Positions 8,903-17,764 of a stretch of 64,000 nucleotides of DNA are shown piece after piece. The notes beneath the pieces were generated by a model. It was not told where the DNA came from and ran no database searches. It was given only the letters and a program-made list of their open reading frames with translations. Numbering within the stretch: position 1 is the first letter of the stretch; every line of letters begins with the position of its first letter. Made by a program: the position numbers and the translations under genes. The stretch comes from an uncultured Pseudorhodobacter sp. (GTDB taxonomy: Bacteria; Pseudomonadota; Alphaproteobacteria; Rhodobacterales; Rhodobacteraceae), in assembly GCA_913062925.1 (NCBI GenBank), contig CAJXWJ010000006.1, forward strand, positions 1 to 64,000, in the 5' to 3' direction.

Positions 8903-10594
8903 TTACGCGCCCGTCACCACAACCGAGGTATTTGGCGTGATTTTCACCGTGCCGATTTTGCGGATATGGCTTTCCAGAACGTCCCAGATTTGCGGACCTT
9001 CGGTGCCTTCGTTGACGCTGGCCCAGCCTGCGACAGTATAGGATTTGCTGGCATCAATGCCTTCGCCGGTGGCCAGCAGGGTCATATTGCTGATCCGCTT
9101 GCCAATAGGTTTTGAGACATCAATATGATAGCCAAGCCCACCAACCCGCACCATATCGCCACCCTGCTGGTAATAGGGGTCGGTGTTGAACAGGTTGTCG
9201 GCGACATCTTCCAGAATGGTGTTGATGGTCTCGCCGGTCATCTCGGTGCGGTAGACCTGACCATAAGTCATTGATGTGGCGTTGTGAATCGCCTCACGCG
9301 TGATCGCTTCTCCCGGCATCACCGAAGGCCCCCAGCGCACGCCGGGCGACATGGCGATCTGCGCATCACGTTCCGAGCGCACCGCGTCACAGATCAGATC
9401 ATCCCAAGTGCCGTTAAAGTTGCCGCGGCGATAGAGCAGGCTTTCGGTGGTGCCAATCTCTTCTTCCAGCTGCGCCTTGAAGGGTTCGCGTTCGCCGTCA
9501 ATCAGCGCCGCCATCTCGGCATCCGGTGTGATCACATCGGCGAAAATCGGGATCAGCTTGTGGCGAAAGCCCATCATGCGGCCATCGCGCACATCCAGAT
9601 CGACGCGGCTGACAAATTTGCCGTTCGACCCCGAGGCGATCAGAATGGTTTGCCCCACCAAAACAGGTTCAGGAATCGCGTCATGGGTGTGGCCGGTCAG
9701 GATCACATCAATGCCCTGCACTTGGGCTGCCATCTTTTGGTCGACGTCAAAGCCGTTGTGCGACAGGCAGACCACCAGATCGACACCCTTGGCGCGCAGC
9801 TCGTCCACCATCTCTTGCATCCGCTCTTGGCGAATACCGAACGAATATTCAGGAAACATCCACTTGGGGTTGGCAATCGGCATATAGGGGAAGGCCTGTC
9901 CGATCACGCCAACCTTAACGCCACCCTTTTCAAAGATCTTATAGGGTTCAAACGCGGGTTCATCCCATTCAGAATCAAAGATATTCGCGCCCAAGAACGG
10001 GAAGGGCAGTGCATCGACGATCTCTTTGACGCGCTCGGTGCCATAGGTCCATTCCCAATGGCTGGTCATCGCCTCGACGCCCAGTTTGTTCATCACATTG
10101 ACCATGTCCTGACCCTTGGTCAAAAGCGAGGTCATCGAGCCATGCCAAGTGTCGCCGCCATCCAGCAAAATGCTGTCAGGCCGCGCGGCGCGGATAGATT
10201 TCACCACGGTCGCCACGCGGTCCATGCCGCCCATCTTGCCATAGGTTTTGCCCAGAGCGGTAAAGTCGTCATGGGTCAGTGCATAGGCTTCGGGCGAGCC
10301 TTTGGTCAGATTGAACATCTTAATAAAATCGGCGCCGGTCACATGCGGCGGTTTGCCGTGGGCATCGCCAACACCGATGTTGATTTCAGGTTCGCGAAAC
10401 CAGATCGGCTTTAGCTGCGCGTGAATATCGGTGATATGGATCAGCGTTACATTGCCAAAATCATCAAACTGCAACAGCTGATCTTGGGTCAGCGCCTGTT
10501 GCGCCGCAAGGCGCGACCAGTTGCCGATGCCAGAGGCACCCCAGATCGCAGATGCGGCAACAGAGGCCTGCAAAAACTCGCGGCGCGAAATCAT
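8903..10594 (-). CDS. soxB: Thiosulfohydrolase SoxB (dimanganese)
   Basis: MISRREFLQASVAASAIW Tat leader; LIHITDIHAQLKP, LDGGDTWHGS, GHTHD metallophosphoesterase/5'-nucleotidase-type motifs. Confidence 0.95.
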   Translation of the reverse strand: MISRREFLQASVAASAIWGASGIGNWSRLAAQQALTQDQLLQFDDFGNVTLIHITDIHAQLKPIWFREPEINIGVGDAHGKPPHVTGADFIKMFNLTKGSPEAYALTHDDFTALGKTYGKMGGMDRVATVVKSIRAARPDSILLDGGDTWHGSMTSLLTKGQDMVNVMNKLGVEAMTSHWEWTYGTERVKEIVDALPFPFLGANIFDSEWDEPAFEPYKIFEKGGVKVGVIGQAFPYMPIANPKWMFPEYSFGIRQERMQEMVDELRAKGVDLVVCLSHNGFDVDQKMAAQVQGIDVILTGHTHDAIPEPVLVGQTILIASGSNGKFVSRVDLDVRDGRMMGFRHKLIPIFADVITPDAEMAALIDGEREPFKAQLEEEIGTTESLLYRRGNFNGTWDDLICDAVRSERDAQIAMSPGVRWGPSVMPGEAITREAIHNATSMTYGQVYRTEMTGETINTILEDVADNLFNTDPYYQQGGDMVRVGGLGYHIDVSKPIGKRISNMTLLATGEGIDASKSYTVAGWASVNEGTEGPQIWDVLESHIRKIGTVKITPNTSVVVTGA

Positions 10595-10702
10595 TGGTCT
10601 TCTCCATATCAAACCGTCTGGCATCTCGCGCGCAAGGTCGGCGCGGATGTGTCGGCCGCAGCCGAGGGTTTGGCGCGAGGCTTGCCCCGCGCCAAAGATC
10701 AA

Positions 10703-11566
10703 TCAGGGGCGAACGCCCACACCTTCAACCGAAAGCCCGTCACCACGCGAGGCGACGTAAAGCTCTAGCGCGCGGAATTCGGCAGAGCCTTCTTTGAAGG
10801 TTTCCGCACGGGTATCGCGCACACAGCCTTTGAAACGCTGCTGAATCCCAACCAAACCGGCATCTTTCAGACGGTAAACCGGAAAGCCGCTCAACTGGCC
10901 TTGGCTAAGGTGATCAGCGCGGATCATTTTGCCGTAGTTCTGCTCGTGGCAAGAGGCACAAGACAGCTCGAGCTGGCCAAAACGCGTGTAGTAAAGGTCT
11001 TTGCCCTTCTGCCACCAGTCTGCCGCCGCCCCGTCGATTGCCGGATGCACCAGCTCGCCACGACCGGCCATCGAAATAGCGGCGGTCATGTTTTTCATGT
11101 CGTTCCCGCTCCATTTCCACTCTTCCGCGCCCATATGGGTGGTGCGGCAGTTGTTCACGAAGTTCTCCATCGACCAAAGATCATCCCCAGCAGGATTCAT
11201 CTTTGGCATGGTGGCGCGGGTGGCTTTCAGGCTGGCAATGTCTTCGTGACAAGAGGCGCAAGATTTGCCTTCGGTGCCATCGACCGTGTTCCACATATCC
11301 ATGCCCTGATCGACAAAGACCAAAGCAGGGTTCGAGAAATCGTCCATCTGCATGGTGCGTGTCTCGCCTTCGCGGAACAGCCAGCCCGACAGAACCTCGG
11401 GCAAGGCCCCGTCAAGCGAAGCCGCCGGAGCGGTGCGCGTCACGAGGGTGATTTCGTCGTTTACAACCAGATCGACGCCTTCAACGGCATCGCAATAGGC
11501 CACAGTGCCGACCGAAACGGTCATTGCGGCGGCGGCGATTAAAGTTCTGCCTAGACGCAGACGCAT
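10703..11566 (-). CDS. soxA: c-type cytochrome SoxA (diheme form)
   Basis: Two CASCH motifs; GCVRDTRAE active-site Cys region; next to soxZ and soxB. Confidence 0.93.
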   Translation of the reverse strand: MRLRLGRTLIAAAAMTVSVGTVAYCDAVEGVDLVVNDEITLVTRTAPAASLDGALPEVLSGWLFREGETRTMQMDDFSNPALVFVDQGMDMWNTVDGTEGKSCASCHEDIASLKATRATMPKMNPAGDDLWSMENFVNNCRTTHMGAEEWKWSGNDMKNMTAAISMAGRGELVHPAIDGAAADWWQKGKDLYYTRFGQLELSCASCHEQNYGKMIRADHLSQGQLSGFPVYRLKDAGLVGIQQRFKGCVRDTRAETFKEGSAEFRALELYVASRGDGLSVEGVGVRP

Positions 11567-11629
11567 TGTTATTCCTCCCTTTTGAAGACCCGCCGCCTGT
11601 GTGGCGATGGGTCAGTCCGCATATCCGCC

Positions 11630-11956
11630 TTAGGCGACTTCGATAGATTTCTTGTCCTCGTAGACCGATCCGTCATCATCATACCAAGTGAAGACGAATT
11701 CCCCTGCGGCATCGACTTTGACGTCGAATTCGAAATAGGGGTTGGTCGAAACCGCTGGATCAATCGCGATGTCGATCACGTTTGCGCCGTTAAAATCGCA
11801 GGTGAAGCGGTTGATGATCTCACGCGGGATCAGCTTGCCTTCGCCGTCCTTGCGCTGGCCGGATTCCATAGGGTGGCTGATCAAGGTTTTCAGCGTGACC
11901 ACTTCACCGACAGCTGCCGATTTCGGAACTTTCACGCGGGGTTTGACGTCGTTCAT
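11630..11956 (-). CDS. soxZ: Thiosulfate oxidation carrier complex protein SoxZ
   Basis: 108 aa; VPKSAAVGEVVTLKTLISHPMESGQRKD...FTWYDDDGSVYE. Confidence 0.95.
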   Translation of the reverse strand: MNDVKPRVKVPKSAAVGEVVTLKTLISHPMESGQRKDGEGKLIPREIINRFTCDFNGANVIDIAIDPAVSTNPYFEFDVKVDAAGEFVFTWYDDDGSVYEDKKSIEVA

Positions 11957-11979
11957 AACTCTCTCCTTGCCAGACCCGA

Positions 11980-12399
11980 TCAGCCGCCGCAGCCGCCGAT
12001 GGTCACTTTTACGGTGGATTCGGCCTGTGCAAAGCTGCCGTCAGCCAGCTTGGCGATGGCGACAACCTTTTGCGTCTTGGCCAAACGAATACGGGTGGCC
12101 GCGTTTTGCGAGCCGGCCGCAGGACCAAAGTTAAAGGTCGCAACCGCCGGAGTGGGGTTGCCCGTGGCCAACAGCATGATCGCAGTGGCACCCGGAGCGC
12201 TGACCGAAACCGGAACGGTATTGCCGTTTTCAGCGATTTCGGGCGCGGTCAGGGTCACGCCAGCGGTGCCAATCGCGGCCCCGCCGGTAAAGGCAGCGAT
12301 GGCCTCGTCAGTCGCTTCGGCCCAAAGCGGCATCGGCAGCAAGCTTGCCGCGATCCCGCCAAAGCCCAACGCGAGGGCATCACGTCTTGAAAGTTTCAT
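11980..12399 (-). CDS. soxY: Thiosulfate oxidation carrier protein SoxY
   Basis: Tat leader MKLSRRDALALGFGG, swinging-arm C-terminus ...KVTIGGCGG; GAGGAG RBS before ATG at 12399. Confidence 0.95.
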   Translation of the reverse strand: MKLSRRDALALGFGGIAASLLPMPLWAEATDEAIAAFTGGAAIGTAGVTLTAPEIAENGNTVPVSVSAPGATAIMLLATGNPTPAVATFNFGPAAGSQNAATRIRLAKTQKVVAIAKLADGSFAQAESTVKVTIGGCGG

Positions 12400-12430
12400 G
12401 GTTTTCTCCTCGTTCATTGTGGCGCCTGCC

Positions 12431-12904
12431 TCAGTCTTTCAGCGTCATCAGATAGGCGACGACGTCTTCGATCTGCTGGCCGTCCAAAATCGGTGGCAAA
12501 TCCGCAGTCGGGGCTTTGCCGGTATAGGCATCGCCGGGGCGGACATAGCCGGTGGTCTTGTAGAAGGCGGGCATCACCGTGCCTTCAAAGGTCATTTTCG
12601 CATTGGCAACGATGCCGCGCAGCTGGGCTTGCGACCAACGGTCGGCCGCCCCATCCAAGGCTGGGCCGATGTTGCCTTGGAAGGCAGCCTCGGGCAGTGC
12701 GGTCACAACGTGACAGGCGACGCAGTTGCCCATCGCACGGCTGCCCATGATTTTTGCACCGGAAGCGGCATCGCCGGCGGTGCCGGTCAGGCTCGCCTCG
12801 ATTGCGCCTTCGGCATAGCTAACGTCGGCTGGAGCCGTCTGGGCTGCGGCGGGTAGCGCCGCAAACGCGGCCAGCACCAAGCCGAGCATGACTTTGCTTT
12901 GCAT
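12431..12904 (-). CDS. soxX: c-type cytochrome SoxX
   Basis: Signal peptide, GNCVACH heme motif, SoxX-type C-terminus QQIEDVVAYLMTLKD. Confidence 0.93.
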   Translation of the reverse strand: MQSKVMLGLVLAAFAALPAAAQTAPADVSYAEGAIEASLTGTAGDAASGAKIMGSRAMGNCVACHVVTALPEAAFQGNIGPALDGAADRWSQAQLRGIVANAKMTFEGTVMPAFYKTTGYVRPGDAYTGKAPTADLPPILDGQQIEDVVAYLMTLKD

Positions 12905-12966
12905 TATTGTCCTCCCTGGTCTCTCCTGACTTTACGATAAGACAAGGAGGTCACTTGTAGCAATAA

Positions 12967-12995
12967 GTATATTTGTATCTTTGAATATTCTTTTT
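12967..12995. promoter_or_regulatory. AT-rich candidate operator in soxW-soxX intergenic region (ATTT-N8-GAAT)
   Basis: GTATATTTGTATCTTTGAATATTCTTTTT; shares ATCTTT-SWATAT core with the soxS-soxV intergenic element. Confidence 0.45.
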
Positions 12996-13558
12996 CAATT
13001 TCCAGCGTTGATCTGGCCTGCAAGGTATTTTTGAAACGGCTCGGGCCCATCATAGCCGTGATCTTTGACCCATTGCAGCAGCGCGCGGGTGGTGCCTTTG
13101 CCAAAGGCCCCGGGCATCGAAACAACCGCCGCCTGTGTCGCAGTTTTATCGGCTGGCACCTCTTCGGGCAAAAAGATCAGCGTCGGGGTAAACATCACCC
13201 CCCAGCGCACCGCCATGTCTTTTTCCGCCAGAACTGTGCCGTCAAAATCCGTCACATCGACATCGCCGAACAGATTGATCTGAATGACAAAATAGTCATT
13301 TTTCAGCATGGCATCAATGCTCGGATCGGGAAAAACCTCTTCCTGCATTTTGGTGCAATAGATGCAGCCGCGCTGTTCAATCATGATCAACAGCCGCTTG
13401 CCCTGCGCCGTCGCCTCGGCCAGATCTTCGCGCAGATCCTTGAAGGTTTCATGCTGCCATTCCGTCTTGTGCAGGCCATCGTCGCCAAGCGTGACCGCGC
13501 CCGCAGGCAGGCCAAACCCCAAGATCAGCGCCAAAAAAAGAACCAAGCGTTTCATCAA
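12995..13558 (-). CDS. soxW: Periplasmic thioredoxin-like protein SoxW
   Basis: Signal peptide, IEQRGCIYCTKMQEEVF thioredoxin CxxC motif, sox synteny. Confidence 0.9.
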   Translation of the reverse strand: MMKRLVLFLALILGFGLPAGAVTLGDDGLHKTEWQHETFKDLREDLAEATAQGKRLLIMIEQRGCIYCTKMQEEVFPDPSIDAMLKNDYFVIQINLFGDVDVTDFDGTVLAEKDMAVRWGVMFTPTLIFLPEEVPADKTATQAAVVSMPGAFGKGTTRALLQWVKDHGYDGPEPFQKYLAGQINAGN

Positions 13559-13570
13559 AACCTCCCGAAA

Positions 13571-14308
13571 TTATTGCAGCGTGCCGCTGAAATCAAAGTG
13601 ACGGATCATAAAATCAGCCAGATAGCTGACCGAATTTGTCGCGATCAGCAGGGCAAAAACGATCAACATCGCGCCCATGATCTTTTCCACATAGCCAAGA
13701 TATTTGCGATTGCGCCCGACCCAGCCCAAGAAGGGTTGCGCAAAAAACGCTGCAATCACAAAGGGCAGCGTCATCGCAAGCCCATAGACCAGCAGCAGGC
13801 TCGCGCCGCGCCACAGATCGCCCATGCCACTGGCCACCATCAGAATCGCCGCCAAAGCCGGACCAACGCAGGGCGTCCAGCCAAAGCCAAAGGCCAGCCC
13901 CATGACATAGGACCCCACAATCCCCGAAGGCTGCGTCCCCGCATCCAGCCGCGCTTCGCGGTACAAAAACGCCACTTTGATCACGCCCAGAAAGTGCAGA
14001 CCAAAGACCAGCAAAACCGCTGCCGCCACATAGGACAACGGCTGTTTCCACTGCAAAAACGCCTGCCCAAGCGCCGTTGCCCCAACGCCCAGCAGCATGA
14101 AAATCGTGGTGACCCCCAGCGAAAACGCAATCGCCGAAAAGATCAGCCGCCGCTGTGCGCCTGCTGCGATTCCGCCCTGCGCGCGCAGCTCTTGCATCGA
14201 CAGACCTGCCATATAAGATAGATAAAACGGCACCATAGGCAGAATGCAGGGCGACAAAAACGACAGCAGACCCGCAATCGCAGCGCCGCCATAAGACATC
14301 TCGAACAT
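13571..14308 (-). CDS. soxV: CcdA-family thiol-disulfide transporter SoxV
   Basis: MFEMSYGGAAIAGLLSFLSPCILPMVPFYLSYMAG; six-TM CcdA pattern; start at 14308 leaves an 89-bp divergent promoter region to soxS. Confidence 0.9.
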   Translation of the reverse strand: MFEMSYGGAAIAGLLSFLSPCILPMVPFYLSYMAGLSMQELRAQGGIAAGAQRRLIFSAIAFSLGVTTIFMLLGVGATALGQAFLQWKQPLSYVAAAVLLVFGLHFLGVIKVAFLYREARLDAGTQPSGIVGSYVMGLAFGFGWTPCVGPALAAILMVASGMGDLWRGASLLLVYGLAMTLPFVIAAFFAQPFLGWVGRNRKYLGYVEKIMGAMLIVFALLIATNSVSYLADFMIRHFDFSGTLQ

Positions 14309-14357
14309 AGGGACTCCGCAGGTTTGGCAGCTGGTAAAAACGCTTGCCGAAAAATCT

Positions 14358-14386
14358 GTATATATTACAATCTTTCTATATATTTT
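14358..14386. promoter_or_regulatory. AT-rich candidate operator in divergent soxS-soxV promoter region
   Basis: GTATATATTACAATCTTTCTATATATTTT; similar to element in soxW-soxX region. Confidence 0.45.
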
Positions 14387-14397
14387 GAGAGCCGTCA

Positions 14398-14754
14398 ATG
14401 AATCTGTTTCGCCTTCGCCTTATCACCTTGACGCTCTTGCTCATCTGGCCAAACCTTGGGCTGGCTCAGCTGCAATTGCTGATGTTTGAACAGCCTGGGT
14501 GCAGCTATTGCGCGCAATGGACCCGCGAGATTGGGCCTATTTACCCCAAAACCACCGAGGGCGAATCGGCGCCGCTGCAAAAAATCGACATCCACGCGCC
14601 GCTGCCTGCTGGGCTTAACCTACGCTCGACCCCGATTTTCACGCCAACCTTTGTGCTTCTGAACAACAAAACCGAGGTCGGGCGGATCGAAGGCTATCCG
14701 GGGCAGGACTTTTTTTGGGGCCTGCTGGGCCAGCTTATCGCGAAAACGAAATAG
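14398..14754 (+). CDS. soxS: Periplasmic thioredoxin SoxS
   Basis: LLMFEQPGCSYCAQWTREIGPIYPKTTEGESAPLQ...FTPTFVLLNNKTEVGRIEGYPGQDFFW; divergent from soxV. Confidence 0.88.
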   Translation: MNLFRLRLITLTLLLIWPNLGLAQLQLLMFEQPGCSYCAQWTREIGPIYPKTTEGESAPLQKIDIHAPLPAGLNLRSTPIFTPTFVLLNNKTEVGRIEGYPGQDFFWGLLGQLIAKTK

Positions 14755-14803
14755 GCCAAAACAAAACAGACAGTGGACGCAACCGGCAAAGCCTTGCTAT
14801 CAC

Positions 14804-16426
14804 TTGCAAACAGGCCAGTTTGGCCGCAGGTACCTTAGCCGGAGACAGCCTTTGCCGTTGATTAAAATCAAGCGTCTCGCATGGATCGCGACTTTCGCGA
14901 CCCTGTCGGGGGCAGCCCTACCTGCCGCAGCCGAAGTCTCCTTTACCGATCGCTCCCAGGCGCTGCCACTGCGGCAAAGCTACGAGGGCGAATGGAATCA
15001 CTACGTCGGCGGCGGTGTCGCAGTGTTGGATTGCAACGACGACGGCCTGCCAGATTTCTTTGCCGCAGGTGGTGCCGCGCCATCGCGGCTGTTTGTAAAC
15101 ACCTCGGGAAAAAGCGGTGATATCAGCTTTGCCGAGCATCCCATCGCGTCATTGTCCGAGGTGACCGGCGCCTATCCGATCGACATCGACGGTGATGACA
15201 TTTTGGATCTGGTGGTGCTGCAAGACGGGCCAAACACCCTGCTGCGCGGCGAAGGTCAGTGTAATTTCACTGCTGCACCAACGGCTTGGGGTTTTCAGGC
15301 CGGCAGCGAATGGACGACCTCTTTCAGTGCAACTTTCGAGGCGGGGCAAAGCTGGCCGACGCTGGCCTTTGGCAATTATGTCGATGAAACCAACCCAGAC
15401 GGTCCGTTTGAGGCCTGCGACAAGAACTATCTTCTGCGCCCCGCGGCCCGCAGCTTTGGCCCGCGCATCCCGCTCGAACCTGGGTTCTGCGCGCTTTCGA
15501 TGCTGTTTTCTGATTGGCAGCGCAATGGGGTGCCCGATCTGCGGGTGTCGAATGACCGGCAATATTACGTTCGCAACGGGCGCGAACAGATGTGGCACAT
15601 GACCCCGCTGGCCGAATATACCGAAGCCGAGGGCTGGCCGGTGATGAAACTTTGGGGCATGGGCATTGCCAGCCGAGATATCACCGGCGATGGGCTTCCC
15701 GAGGTGGTGTTAACCTCGATGGGTGACCAAACCTTGCAGCTGAATATGGGTAAAGGCGTGATGAAAAACGCGCCCTATGCCACCGGCACCTATTCCAGCG
15801 TGCCCTATAACGGCGATGATGGCCGCGCCTCGACAGGTTGGCACGCCGAGTTTGGCGATATCAACAATGATGGGCGTGACGATCTGTTCATCGCCAAAGG
15901 CAATGTCGAACAGATGCCTTCGAATGCCATTCACGATCCGAACAATCTGCTGATCCAGCAAGCTGACGGCAGTTTTGTGGAAAAAGGCGGCGTGACGGGG
16001 GTGGGCACGACGGAACGCTCGCGCGGGGCGGCTGTGGTGGATTTGAACAAAGATGGGCTGCTGGATCTGTTGGTCGTCAACCGCCGCGCGCCCTTGGAAA
16101 TCTGGCAAAACACCACGGCAGAGGCAGGCCATTGGCTGGCGATTGATCTGCGCGACGCGGGCCCAAACAGCCGCGCGATTGGGGCTTTTGTCGAATTGCG
16201 CCTGCCCGATGGCCGAATTCAGACGCAAGAACATACGGTTGGCGGGGGACATGCCTCTGGCGAGGCCAGCCCCTTGCACTTTGGGCTTGGCGCAGCAGAG
16301 CAGGTTGAACTGCGGGTGATCTGGCCCGATGGTCAGACCTCCGATTGGGCTCGGACAGCCACAAACCTTATATTGCGTGTCAGCCGCGACGCGCGCCCTA
16401 CCCTTCTGTTGGCAGAGGAACCCTAA
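14804..16426 (+). CDS. FG-GAP/VCBS repeat protein with C-terminal ASPIC/UnbV domain (CRTAC1-like)
   Basis: DxDGDxxxD repeats (DCNDDGLPDFFAAGG, DIDGDDILDLVVLQ, DINNDGRDDLFIAKG, DLNKDGLLDLLVVNR) and RAIGAFVELRLPDGRIQTQEHTVGGGHASGEASPLHFGLG. True start may be an internal TTG near 14852. Confidence 0.85.
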   Translation: MQTGQFGRRYLSRRQPLPLIKIKRLAWIATFATLSGAALPAAAEVSFTDRSQALPLRQSYEGEWNHYVGGGVAVLDCNDDGLPDFFAAGGAAPSRLFVNTSGKSGDISFAEHPIASLSEVTGAYPIDIDGDDILDLVVLQDGPNTLLRGEGQCNFTAAPTAWGFQAGSEWTTSFSATFEAGQSWPTLAFGNYVDETNPDGPFEACDKNYLLRPAARSFGPRIPLEPGFCALSMLFSDWQRNGVPDLRVSNDRQYYVRNGREQMWHMTPLAEYTEAEGWPVMKLWGMGIASRDITGDGLPEVVLTSMGDQTLQLNMGKGVMKNAPYATGTYSSVPYNGDDGRASTGWHAEFGDINNDGRDDLFIAKGNVEQMPSNAIHDPNNLLIQQADGSFVEKGGVTGVGTTERSRGAAVVDLNKDGLLDLLVVNRRAPLEIWQNTTAEAGHWLAIDLRDAGPNSRAIGAFVELRLPDGRIQTQEHTVGGGHASGEASPLHFGLGAAEQVELRVIWPDGQTSDWARTATNLILRVSRDARPTLLLAEEP

Positions 16427-16429
16427 GTT

Positions 16430-17761
16430 ATGCGCCTGAGATTCGTTACCCCGCTGCTGGTTTTAACGGCGACGATGGCCTTGGCCGAGGCTCCGGCGAT
16501 TGCGCCGCTCAGCGATGCCGATTTCCCGCAGTTCTCGACGGCAGAAATCGCCTTGGGCCAAGCCCTGTTCTGGGATCGCGAGCTGTCGGGCAATCGCGGC
16601 ATCTCCTGCGCCACTTGCCACCACCCCCGTTTCGGCACCTCGGATGGGGTTTCGCTGGATATTGGCGAGGGCGGGATTGGCCTGGGGCCGGATCGCAAAG
16701 CCGACCCCAAGAACTATCCCGAGCAACGCATACCGCGGAATGCACCAGCGCTGTGGAATGTTGGCGCGCATGGCTTTACCGTTTTGTTCGCCGATGGCCG
16801 AATCGAGGCGGATAGCAGCCGTGCAGGCGGGTTCCGCACGCCCTTGGAAGATGAAATGGTCACGGGATTTGCCTCTTTATTGTCGGCGCAGACCATGTTT
16901 CCAGTGCTGTCGAGCGATGAAATGGCAGGCCATTACGAAGAAAATGAAATTTCGACATTGGTGCGGCAGGGCCGCATCACTGGCCCCGATGGGGCTTGGG
17001 AAGCCATTGCCAGACGCATCGCAGCCATTCCAGCCTATGCCGCTGATTTTAAGTCTGTTTATCCAGAAATCAGCGCAGGCAGGCCTATACATTTCACCGA
17101 TATTTCGAATGCCGTAGCGGCCTATATGACCTTTGATTTCCGCTCTGACGGTTCACCTTATGACGCCTTTCTGCGCGGTGAAGCGGCTCTGAGCGATCAA
17201 GCTGAAGCAGGGCGGGTGTTGTTTTACGGCAAAGCGGGCTGTGGCAATTGTCATTCAGGCGCCTTGCTGACCGATATGACATACCACGCAATGGGCGACC
17301 CACAGATTGGGCCGGGCAAAGCCGAGCGCTTTGAGCGTCACCAGCGCGATACTGGCCGAATGCGAGTCTCGAACAACCCCGCTGACGCCTATGCTTTCCG
17401 CACGCCGTCTTTGCGCAATGTCACGCTGACAGCACCCTATGGCCATGCCGGCAGCTACCGCGACCTTAGCGATTATCTGCGGCATCACATGGCTCCTGGA
17501 TCTGGCTTGGCAGATTATGACCTAAGTCACGCGATTCTTCCCGCGATGGAGGTCGGCAAACCCGATTTGGCACCAGGCGAGGAAGCGTCGAACTATGCGG
17601 CGATTGCCAACGCGATCAAGGCTCCGGCAATCAGCCTTTCAGAACCGGAGTTTAACAGCATCATGGCCTTTCTGAAGGCACTTGAAGACCCATTGGCGGT
17701 GGCTGGCGGTCGCATGGGCATTCCAGACAGCGTCCCTTCAGGCTTGCCGATTGATCGCTAG
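16430..17761 (+). CDS. Diheme cytochrome c peroxidase, bCcP/MauG superfamily
   Basis: Signal peptide; ISCATCHHPRFGTSDG and GCGNCHSGALLTDMTYH heme-binding motifs; 3-nt gap from upstream gene. Confidence 0.88.
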   Translation: MRLRFVTPLLVLTATMALAEAPAIAPLSDADFPQFSTAEIALGQALFWDRELSGNRGISCATCHHPRFGTSDGVSLDIGEGGIGLGPDRKADPKNYPEQRIPRNAPALWNVGAHGFTVLFADGRIEADSSRAGGFRTPLEDEMVTGFASLLSAQTMFPVLSSDEMAGHYEENEISTLVRQGRITGPDGAWEAIARRIAAIPAYAADFKSVYPEISAGRPIHFTDISNAVAAYMTFDFRSDGSPYDAFLRGEAALSDQAEAGRVLFYGKAGCGNCHSGALLTDMTYHAMGDPQIGPGKAERFERHQRDTGRMRVSNNPADAYAFRTPSLRNVTLTAPYGHAGSYRDLSDYLRHHMAPGSGLADYDLSHAILPAMEVGKPDLAPGEEASNYAAIANAIKAPAISLSEPEFNSIMAFLKALEDPLAVAGGRMGIPDSVPSGLPIDR

Positions 17762-17764
17762 GGG

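Noticed and set aside
7352-9115. 587-aa plus-strand ORF antisense to soxD/soxC/soxB
   Set aside because: Crosses several well-supported sox genes; His/Arg-rich artefact of high-GC antisense frames.
9284-10414. 376-aa plus-strand ORF antisense to soxB
   Set aside because: Antisense artefact; soxB motifs on the other strand.
11582-12856. 424-aa plus-strand ORF spanning soxZ/Y/X antisense
   Set aside because: Overlaps three supported genes; no coding motifs.
13031-14221. 396-aa plus-strand ORF antisense to soxW/soxV
   Set aside because: Gln/Arg/His-rich antisense artefact.
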